This document shows, in pieces, positions 28,588-32,442 of a stretch of 32,442 nucleotides of DNA. Below the pieces are notes generated by a model. The model did no database searches and was not told the origin of the DNA. It saw only the letters and a program-made list of their open reading frames with translations. Positions within the stretch are counted from its first letter, which is position 1, and each line of letters begins with the position of its first letter. The translations under genes were made by a program, and so were the position numbers. The stretch covers positions 1 to 32,442 of the IMG/VR virus record IMGVR_UViG_3300006224_000026; one strand, 5' to 3'. Source of the stretch: a virus.

Positions 28588-28775
28588 CACACATTAACCT
28601 CATCTAGTGGACACCATTCTGGAAATTGTTTTGATATATTTTCAACCTTTATTTGTCTATAATTCCTCTTTCTATGGGTAACAGCATTACATCTATTAAT
28701 ATTTTCTTCGCTTTTAAATTGTATAAAGTTTGGACAATTTAAACATGATGTTACTTGTTTTTTATATTCTTTCAT
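28587..28775 (-). CDS. Small Cys-containing protein, 'WCPL' type (62 aa)
   Basis: A 62-residue protein: MKEYKKQVTSCLNCPNFIQF, KSEENINRCNAVTHRKRNYR, QIKVENISKQFPEWCPLDEV, NV. The pattern C..CP......C..........I...FPeWCPL, with four Cys, is shared with short metal-binding proteins of many phages. In those the Cys cluster holds a zinc ion; function is unknown. Its TGA overlaps the next start. Confidence 0.75.
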   Translation of the reverse strand: MKEYKKQVTSCLNCPNFIQFKSEENINRCNAVTHRKRNYRQIKVENISKQFPEWCPLDEVNV

Positions 28776-28787
28776 TTTATTTATTCC

Positions 28788-28979
28788 TCAATCAATCCCC
28801 GCATACAAATGAGGCGCTCTTTTGTCCATTATTAAATCTTCGCAATCGTCTTGTATGCCGTATTCTGGCTTATTGTAAAGCCGTTCTAGCATCTCTACGC
28901 ACTCTTCTTTTGTGTCGTAGTGGATGATTGCGATTAGGCGCATTTCTTCGCGTTTGTAAACATAAGCCTCGTGTTTCAT
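28788..28979 (-). CDS. Unknown small protein (63 aa)
   Basis: A 63-residue protein beginning MKHEAYVYKREEMRLIAIIH, then YDTKEECVEMLERLYNKPEY, GIQDDCEDLIMDKRAPHLYA and GID. It shows a strand-helix-strand layout, YDTKEECVEMLERLY being a typical helix after a beta strand. The start overlaps the stop of the next gene upstream as ATGA. No family was recognised and no metal site is complete. Confidence 0.65.
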   Translation of the reverse strand: MKHEAYVYKREEMRLIAIIHYDTKEECVEMLERLYNKPEYGIQDDCEDLIMDKRAPHLYAGID

Positions 28980-29332
28980 AACAATAACTCCGCTAATTCT
29001 TCAAGCTCGTAATAAACGTGCATTAATCCATCACTATGACCACGTTCCCATGCCATGCTATACGCTTTGTCGGCTTTAGTATGTCCAGTTAATCCACATT
29101 CTTCTAATGCGTCAGCTTTGAATAATTCTTCTAATCTGTCGGTTTGTTCGTTGTATTGTTTCTTTAATTCCTTATATTGCTCAATCTTAGCGTTATATTC
29201 ATCTGCCAATGGTTCTCCGCATTCACTGCAATAGTTAGGCGGTCGAGTACTGCTAAATGGCTCACCGCAGTTGCAAATGCTTTTAGGTCTTTGTGGATAT
29301 TCCATTGTGTTTTTGTATTTATCTATGTTCAT
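28976..29332 (-). CDS. Zinc-ribbon protein with coiled coil (118 aa)
   Basis: The ATG at 29332 has AGGTGAT four bases upstream; the earlier GTG at 29341 lies inside that binding site. Features are NTMEYPQRPKSICNCGEPFS, PNYCSECGEPLADEYNAKIE (a zinc ribbon of CNCG and CSECG), a coiled coil (QYKELKKQYNEQTDRLEELF) and AYSMAWERGHSDGLMHVYYE. The last segment is like phage proteins with A....AWERGH..G. Such a layout is suited to a regulator that binds nucleic acid, but no specific role can be given. It follows one of the repeated promoter cassettes. Confidence 0.72.
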   Translation of the reverse strand: MNIDKYKNTMEYPQRPKSICNCGEPFSSTRPPNYCSECGEPLADEYNAKIEQYKELKKQYNEQTDRLEELFKADALEECGLTGHTKADKAYSMAWERGHSDGLMHVYYELEELAELLL

Positions 29333-29343
29333 TTTTATCACCT

Positions 29344-29398
29344 TTTCATTTATTAGTTAAGTTTTACGCATTGTGCGCTTTGTTTTTATTTAATGCAA
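29344..29398 (-). promoter_or_regulatory. Promoter-leader cassette, copy 1
   Basis: On the minus strand TTGCAT (29398-29393), a 17-base spacer and CACAAT (29375-29370) form a promoter, followed by ACTTAACTAATAAATGAAA and AAGGTGAT before the ATG at 29332. The 16 bases at 29344-29359 are an exact inverted copy of 31885-31900. It drives the minus-strand genes from 29332 downward. Confidence 0.7.
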
Positions 29399-29402
29399 GT
29401 AT

Positions 29403-29495
29403 TTATTTTGCTAAATACCACTCCGGCACATCTCTATTTTTCCATGCTGCTAAATGCTGTTTTGCACCGTTGAAGTGGTTTCGATATGACTGCAT
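29403..29495 (-). CDS. Very small unknown protein (30 aa)
   Basis: The ATG at 29495, one base after the previous TAG, opens 30 codons: MQSYRNHFNGAKQHLAAWKN, RDVPEWYLAK. It is a helix with basic and aromatic residues, QHLAAWKNRDVPEWY being protein-like. The gene end is five bases before the promoter cassette. No ribosome binding site other than the weak GGCGATAG is present, but coupling to the upstream stop is possible. Confidence 0.5.
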   Translation of the reverse strand: MQSYRNHFNGAKQHLAAWKNRDVPEWYLAK

Positions 29496-29496
29496 A

Positions 29497-29937
29497 CTAT
29501 CGCCAACCGCCAAATAATGGCTGGCCTGTTTTAGCTATTTCTTCAACTGCCTTGATCGCTTCATGAAGGCCATTTTTATCAGTGGATCTGGGGTCATCTG
29601 GCTTAAATAAATTCCAGAACATGCCATGACGAGTACATGCAGTCCATACCCCACAATCGAACACTGGCATTTCATAATCACGAATGCATGGGCATACATC
29701 ATCAACCATGAATTTCAATACTTTTGTTTCATCTACTCCACAGCATATACAAGACACAACAGGAACAACATTATCGTGGATAACTTCTTTAGCTGGATCT
29801 TGCACTGGAACATCAACATAAGTATTGCTGGACAATTGACTGATTACTTTATGCTTGTAAAATTCATTTTTAATACCATGTCGCTTCATTTCAATAAAAA
29901 CATAATCGCCAAAATCTAATAATTTATCACTCATCAT
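29497..29937 (-). CDS. Unknown Cys-rich phage protein (146 aa)
   Basis: A 146-residue protein: KLLDFGDYVFIEMKRHGIKN at the start, then EFYKHKVISQLSSNTYVDVP, VSCICCGVDETKVLKFMVDD, VCPCIRDYEMPVFDCGVWTA and CTRHGMFWNLFKPDDPRSTD. The cysteines (CICC, CPC, C, C) may bind a metal. The order beta strand, Cys knuckle, beta strand, then helical end (EAIKAVEEIAKTG) is seen in hypothetical proteins of other phages. GGAG 9 bases upstream supports the start; a second ATG follows at once. It overlaps the end of the previous gene. Confidence 0.68.
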   Translation of the reverse strand: MMSDKLLDFGDYVFIEMKRHGIKNEFYKHKVISQLSSNTYVDVPVQDPAKEVIHDNVVPVVSCICCGVDETKVLKFMVDDVCPCIRDYEMPVFDCGVWTACTRHGMFWNLFKPDDPRSTDKNGLHEAIKAVEEIAKTGQPLFGGWR

Positions 29938-30113
29938 TTAATCAACTCCCCATTAATAAATGCCTGCAATTTAGGCTCATTTTTAATTATCCTGGCGCGA
30001 TCTTGTTTATTAAACAATACTCGCATATCGTTTAATGCTCTATCGCCTCTGTCGTGCTTTAAGCGTAGGTTCTTATCGAATTGTGATTCGTTGCCAAAAT
30101 AGTTATTAAACAT
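29934..30113 (-). CDS. Unknown small basic protein (59 aa)
   Basis: An ATG at 30113 with GGAG about 9 bases upstream opens a 59-codon frame: MFNNYFGNESQFDKNLRLKH, DRGDRALNDMRVLFNKQDRA, RIIKNEPKLQAFINGELIK. It is mostly helical and basic with an acidic patch, and may bind nucleic acid. The stop overlaps the next start (ATGATG). No family was recognised. It is the second gene of the minus-strand operon that starts at the divergent promoters. Confidence 0.68.
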   Translation of the reverse strand: MFNNYFGNESQFDKNLRLKHDRGDRALNDMRVLFNKQDRARIIKNEPKLQAFINGELIK

Positions 30114-30160
30114 TTTATTAACTCCAAAATTAACGGCTCATCCTTGATCCTTGGTTTATA

Positions 30161-30310
30161 TTAAGCGTATTTAAACCAGCTTTTAGCTTCTGCTTCGCGT
30201 GTAAAAGTTTCTTGCCATAACCAGCGTCCAGTTGTGTCGCAGACTGTTACAACTATCCATACTGTGTTTCCGCTGCCGTTGATGCCGTTGTGAATTTCTT
30301 TATGTTTCAT
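30161..30310 (-). CDS. Unknown small protein, first gene of the minus-strand operon (49 aa)
   Basis: The ATG at 30310 has AGGTGAT four bases upstream and a promoter cassette behind it. The 49-residue product is MKHKEIHNGINGSGNTVWIV, VTVCDTTGRWLWQETFTREA, EAKSWFKYA. It reads like two beta strands and a C-terminal helix (FTREAEAKSWFKYA), reminiscent of small phage 'W.E.F.teaEA..W' domains. No family was recognised. Being first in a strong early operon, it may act on the host. Confidence 0.7.
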   Translation of the reverse strand: MKHKEIHNGINGSGNTVWIVVTVCDTTGRWLWQETFTREAEAKSWFKYA

Positions 30311-30353
30311 TTCGATCACCTTTTGTTTATTGGTTAAATTTTTAAGTTGAGCT

Positions 30354-30381
30354 ATTGTACCGCATAAAATAATAAATGCAA
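30354..30381 (-). promoter_or_regulatory. Promoter-leader cassette, copy 2 (minus)
   Basis: On the minus strand TTGCAT (30381-30376), a 16-base spacer and TACAAT (30359-30354) form a good sigma-70 promoter, followed by AGCTCAACTTAAAAATTT and AAGGTGAT before the ATG at 30310. The string AGCTCAACTT after the -10 box recurs in the divergent plus-strand copy. Confidence 0.78.
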
Positions 30382-30401
30382 GTAAAAATTAACAAACAAT
30401 C

Positions 30402-30460
30402 AAAATATTTTTACTTGGTCGTAACACCATTATATATGTCAAACAAAATGAAAATATTTT
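30402..30460. promoter_or_regulatory. Two identical AAAATATTTT palindromes between divergent promoters
   Basis: AAAATATTTT occurs at 30402-30411 and again at 30451-30460, 49 bases apart, in the 88-base stretch between the two -35 boxes. Each copy is a perfect 10-bp palindrome. They could be binding sites for a regulator of both early promoters, although such AT-rich strings can also arise by chance here. Confidence 0.4.
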
Positions 30461-30469
30461 AATTAATAC

Positions 30470-30497
30470 TTGTGTTTATTTATTGGCGTGGTAAGAT
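30470..30497 (+). promoter_or_regulatory. Promoter-leader cassette, copy 3 (plus)
   Basis: TTGTGT (30470-30475), a 16-base spacer and TAAGAT (30492-30497) form a promoter, followed by AGCTCAACTTTTTAAAAC and AAAGGTGG before the ATG at 30536. It is divergent from copy 2 and shares its AGCTCAACTT leader start. Confidence 0.75.
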
Positions 30498-30535
30498 AGC
30501 TCAACTTTTTAAAACAACAGACAAAGGTGGATAAA

Positions 30536-30721
30536 ATGAAACTATTAAAAAACTGGATAGCTGAGGTTAATGGTGAATATGTGTCTATTAATTCAGAAAT
30601 AATAGACTTAATGACAGATGAAAATTTAAATCTATTTGACAATCAAGAAACATTAGAATTTCATCTAGCAGAGCAAGTGGCTGATAATTTAAATGCCAGT
30701 GATTTTGGCTCTGAACAATAA
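30536..30721 (+). CDS. Unknown small acidic protein (61 aa)
   Basis: The ATG at 30536 has AAAGGTGG upstream; a GTG nine bases earlier lies within the binding site. The 61-residue product reads MKLLKNWIAEVNGEYVSINS, EIIDLMTDENLNLFDNQETL, EFHLAEQVADNLNASDFGSE and Q. It is acidic and probably alpha/beta, an N-terminal hairpin with charged helices. No family was recognised. As the first gene of a plus-strand early-type transcript it may target host functions. Confidence 0.72.
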   Translation: MKLLKNWIAEVNGEYVSINSEIIDLMTDENLNLFDNQETLEFHLAEQVADNLNASDFGSEQ

Positions 30722-30788
30722 ACGCTTTTATTAATTAATCGGGCTGACAAAATAGCCATAACTTAAACAAAAAAAATAGCAAAAAGAC

Positions 30789-30971
30789 ATGAATAAATTA
30801 GAAAAGATTGGGATTGACCATATAATAAGCATTATAAAAGGCGCTGATCGACACTTCGATCTATCAAACTGTACAGACCATACAGAATATCAAAGAGATC
30901 ATGACTGGAACTATGCCAAAGAAAAAATTAATGATGCAATTAAACTTCTAGAATCTTTAAAGTATGAATAA
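30789..30971 (+). CDS. Unknown small protein (60 aa)
   Basis: A 60-residue protein: MNKLEKIGIDHIISIIKGAD, RHFDLSNCTDHTEYQRDHDW, NYAKEKINDAIKLLESLKYE. The sequence is a helix, a Cys/His/Asp-rich loop (FDLSNCTDHTEYQRDHD), and a C-terminal helix. The loop could bind a metal through Cys and His but is not a known finger. A 67-base gap precedes it, with no clear promoter, and the binding site is weak. Confidence 0.65.
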   Translation: MNKLEKIGIDHIISIIKGADRHFDLSNCTDHTEYQRDHDWNYAKEKINDAIKLLESLKYE

Positions 30972-30972
30972 A

Positions 30973-31122
30973 ATGACCACCCACCACTACACCAAACAAA
31001 GAATAATAAACGAAAGAACCACTCGCCAGGAAGCCCTAGCAAGGTTTGAGCGTGAGCGTAATTGCTGGATTAATAGGATTAGAGAGTTTTGTTTAATTAT
31101 TAAAAATAAATGCTTGCATTAA
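30973..31122 (+). CDS. Unknown small basic protein (49 aa)
   Basis: An ATG one base after the previous TAA opens a 49-codon frame: MTTHHYTKQRIINERTTRQE, ALARFERERNCWINRIREFC, LIIKNKCLH. It is strongly basic and helical, and the N-terminus THHYTKQR and the helix ERTTRQEALARFERERNCWI suggest nucleic-acid binding. The end overlaps the -35 box of the next promoter cassette. No family was recognised. Confidence 0.55.
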   Translation: MTTHHYTKQRIINERTTRQEALARFERERNCWINRIREFCLIIKNKCLH

Positions 31123-31141
31123 TTATTTTATTTGATATACT
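31114..31141 (+). promoter_or_regulatory. Promoter-leader cassette, copy 4 (plus)
   Basis: TTGCAT (31114-31119), a 16-base spacer and TATACT (31136-31141) form a promoter, followed by AATACCAACTTAACAAGAAA and AAAAGGTGAA before the ATG at 31180. The spacer ATTATTTTAT is shared with copies 2 and 5. Confidence 0.78.
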
Positions 31142-31179
31142 AATACCAACTTAACAAGAAACACAAAAAGGTGAATAAA

Positions 31180-31401
31180 ATGAAAATCTGGCACAACGAA
31201 TCACACAGCTTCATCCAAGGCAAACCATCAGAAGAAGCAAAAATAAACAAATGGTGCGAATCAATGAAGAAATTAGATCACAGATTCATGATTATGACCG
31301 ATGATAGCGATGAAGATGAAATAAGCTACACAATCGTTGTATCTGGAACTACTCAAAAAGAAAGACAAGAACTAGCTCAAGAAGCAAAGAGGATGAAATA
31401 A
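31180..31401 (+). CDS. Unknown small protein (73 aa)
   Basis: The ATG at 31180 has AAAAGGTGAA upstream. The 73-residue product reads MKIWHNESHSFIQGKPSEEA, KINKWCESMKKLDHRFMIMT, DDSDEDEISYTIVVSGTTQK, ERQELAQEAKRMK. A central helix and strand with an acidic loop (DDSDEDE) and a basic C-terminal helix suggest an RNA- or protein-binding factor. No family was recognised. It is first after a strong promoter and its stop overlaps the next ATG. Confidence 0.7.
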   Translation: MKIWHNESHSFIQGKPSEEAKINKWCESMKKLDHRFMIMTDDSDEDEISYTIVVSGTTQKERQELAQEAKRMK

Positions 31402-31631
31402 TGAACTCGGGATTTAATGCAATGGGTAAGAAGATACCAGAAGATAGAAAAACAAGCGCGATTGGATTTATGCAGTCACTAGGAATAACCCAACCTAATG
31501 ATATAGTTAGTAAAGTATCAAAATTTCTTGAGCTGGATAAACCGATTGAGGCCCAACAAGAATCATTGAAATATATTGATTTAACAGCAACATATATGTT
31601 ATTTGCATATTTATTAACTGATAATTTATAA
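31401..31631 (+). CDS. Unknown small helical protein (76 aa)
   Basis: A 76-residue protein that overlaps the previous stop (TAATG): MNSGFNAMGKKIPEDRKTSA, IGFMQSLGITQPNDIVSKVS, KFLELDKPIEAQQESLKYID, LTATYMLFAYLLTDNL. The profile is a helix-turn-helix-like N-terminal half followed by a hydrophobic C-terminal helix, which might be membrane-associated. No family was recognised. Confidence 0.68.
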   Translation: MNSGFNAMGKKIPEDRKTSAIGFMQSLGITQPNDIVSKVSKFLELDKPIEAQQESLKYIDLTATYMLFAYLLTDNL

Positions 31632-31651
31632 CTGAAAAAAAGGATAAAAAA

Positions 31652-31837
31652 ATGAGATATTATATTAATGTATCAGAAAATAAAAACGGTGAGTTCTTAT
31701 TTAGAACTGATTTAGATGATAACTTAGATAGAGTAAAAAGAACTTATGATTTAATAAAAAGTTCAAATAAAGATGTAAAAGTATGTGTTTATTCAACACC
31801 AGATATGACATATACAGAAATTAAAAGCTTTACATAA
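31652..31837 (+). CDS. Unknown small protein (61 aa)
   Basis: A 61-residue protein with AAAGGATAAAAAA upstream: MRYYINVSENKNGEFLFRTD, LDDNLDRVKRTYDLIKSSNK, DVKVCVYSTPDMTYTEIKSF. The profile is strand, helix, strand (YYINVSEN, LDRVKRTYDLIKSS, VKVCVYS), typical of a small ferredoxin-like fold seen in phage-encoded host-interaction proteins. No specific family was recognised. The gene ends inside the next promoter cassette. Confidence 0.7.
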   Translation: MRYYINVSENKNGEFLFRTDLDDNLDRVKRTYDLIKSSNKDVKVCVYSTPDMTYTEIKSFT

Positions 31838-31900
31838 TTATTTTATTCTGTATAATTCTAATCACTTGCTAACTTCTAGGCAGATAACTAATAAATGAAA
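31829..31900 (+). promoter_or_regulatory. Promoter-leader cassette, copy 5 (plus)
   Basis: TTTACA (31829-31834), a 16-base spacer with AATTATTTTATT and a perfect TATAAT (31851-31856) form a promoter that starts inside the preceding gene. The leader contains TAACTAATAAATGAAA (31885-31900), identical in inverted copy to 29344-29359. In place of AAGGTGAT the binding site is a degenerate TGGTAATGA before the ATG at 31911. Confidence 0.7.
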
Positions 31901-31910
31901 TGGTAATGAA

Positions 31911-32366
31911 ATGAATAATTTAAAAAACAAACAGGTATTTCTTAAAAAATTATCAAAAGACAAGATAAAAATGAACTGGAATAAGAATCCAATAAAAATG
32001 GATATGTTTTTATCATTTCTTACTATTGATGTAACAAGATCGTCAAATCATCTTGGGTGTTGTAATGGTTGGACTCAGTTAGTAGGCATGGATGGACTTA
32101 TTATTAAGGGTGGCGTGGTAAATGGAATAGAATACCTAGATAGTTTGGAATATGGGAAAAATTTAGATAATCCGTATAACAATTTCATTAATCCGTTCTA
32201 TTTGTTCCAAGTACTAAATAATGATGGAAAGGCTTTTTTTCTTAATTATTACGCAGAAGAAATAAAAAAAGAACTCTACGACGCTTCTGAAAAGCTAAAA
32301 ATCGCCGATATTAACAAGAAAGAAATATATTCATTTTATGAAGAATTGGGATTTAAGGTAAAGTAA
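31911..32366 (+). CDS. Unknown protein (151 aa)
   Basis: A 151-residue protein: MNNLKNKQVFLKKLSKDKIK, MDMFLSFLTIDVTRSSNHLG, CCNGWTQLVGMDGLIIKGGV, VNGIEYLDSLEYGKNLDNPY and a C-terminal helical part (KKELYDASEKLKIADINKKE). The middle region looks like a small alpha/beta domain with a Cys-Cys pair. No family was recognised. The binding site is weak, so expression may be low despite the good promoter. Confidence 0.68.
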   Translation: MNNLKNKQVFLKKLSKDKIKMNWNKNPIKMDMFLSFLTIDVTRSSNHLGCCNGWTQLVGMDGLIIKGGVVNGIEYLDSLEYGKNLDNPYNNFINPFYLFQVLNNDGKAFFLNYYAEEIKKELYDASEKLKIADINKKEIYSFYEELGFKVK

Positions 32367-32367
32367 A

Positions 32368-32442
32368 ATGAAAACATTATCAGAAAGAATGAATATGAAA
32401 TTTGGATATGTAAGCAATGCCTTTGCTTTTTCGTGCATTGGA
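32368..32442 (+). CDS. Unknown protein, 5' end only (partial)
   Basis: An ATG one base after the previous stop opens a frame, MKTLSERMNMKFGYVSNAFA then FSCIG, that remains open at the window edge. The first eight residues resemble the start of phage repressor-type regulators (MKTLSERM), but the rest does not continue that pattern in what is visible. The family cannot be assigned from 25 codons. Confidence 0.5.
   Translation, partial: MKTLSERMNMKFGYVSNAFAFSCIG

Noticed and set aside
1-32442. CRISPR arrays, insertion sequences and integrase or attachment sites
   Set aside because: No regularly spaced repeats, transposase frames or integrase-like proteins were found; the only mobile gene recognised is the HNH endonuclease.

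Overview
This window is a stretch of a tailed double-stranded DNA phage or prophage that looks like a siphovirus. It carries a P22-type coat protein, a scaffold, a DUF4055-type portal, a tail tube protein, a frameshifted pair of tail assembly chaperones and a 1791-residue tape measure protein, and no tail sheath is visible. The DNA is AT-rich, genes are packed with TAATG, ATGA and TGATG overlaps, and ribosome binding sites are of the AGGAG/AAGGTGA type. The gene families suggest a proteobacterial host, but nothing in the sequence identifies it. Terminase, lysis, integrase and replication genes were not recognised.

Layout. (1) 1-16915, minus strand: the late morphogenesis block, transcribed from high to low coordinates. 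The order is scaffold, coat, small virion proteins, a collar-domain fibre-like protein, head-tail connectors with an embedded HExxH protein, tail completion and terminator proteins, tail tube, an HNH homing endonuclease, the chaperone pair with a -1 frameshift site, tape measure, and distal tail proteins. (2) 16916-17118: a divergent control region with two inverted repeats. (3) 17119-20897, plus strand: small accessory genes. They include an HU-like gene interrupted by TAA, a structured RNA with a tRNA-like 3' half, a Cro/XRE-like regulator, a TSCPD-domain protein, a gene interrupted by TGA and a DUF1737 protein. The block ends in a bidirectional terminator at 20901-20937. (4) 20942-30310, minus strand: small accessory proteins, a calcineurin-like phosphoesterase with an N-terminal DNA-binding domain, and the portal gene behind a promoter with a 25-bp palindrome. 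Many very small genes follow upstream, one of them broken in a homopolymer. (5) 30311-30535: a second divergent promoter region. (6) 30536-32442, plus strand: unidentified small proteins, with the last gene cut by the window edge.

The structural genes account for most of a virion: scaffold and coat build the head on the portal, the connectors and terminator close it, and the chaperones assemble the tube around the tape measure. The most unusual parts are a promoter-leader cassette repeated at five sites between 29.3 and 31.9 kb, the RNA at 18.3-18.5 kb, and three otherwise intact accessory reading frames interrupted by one stop or one frame slip each. All family assignments are by eye, without database searches.
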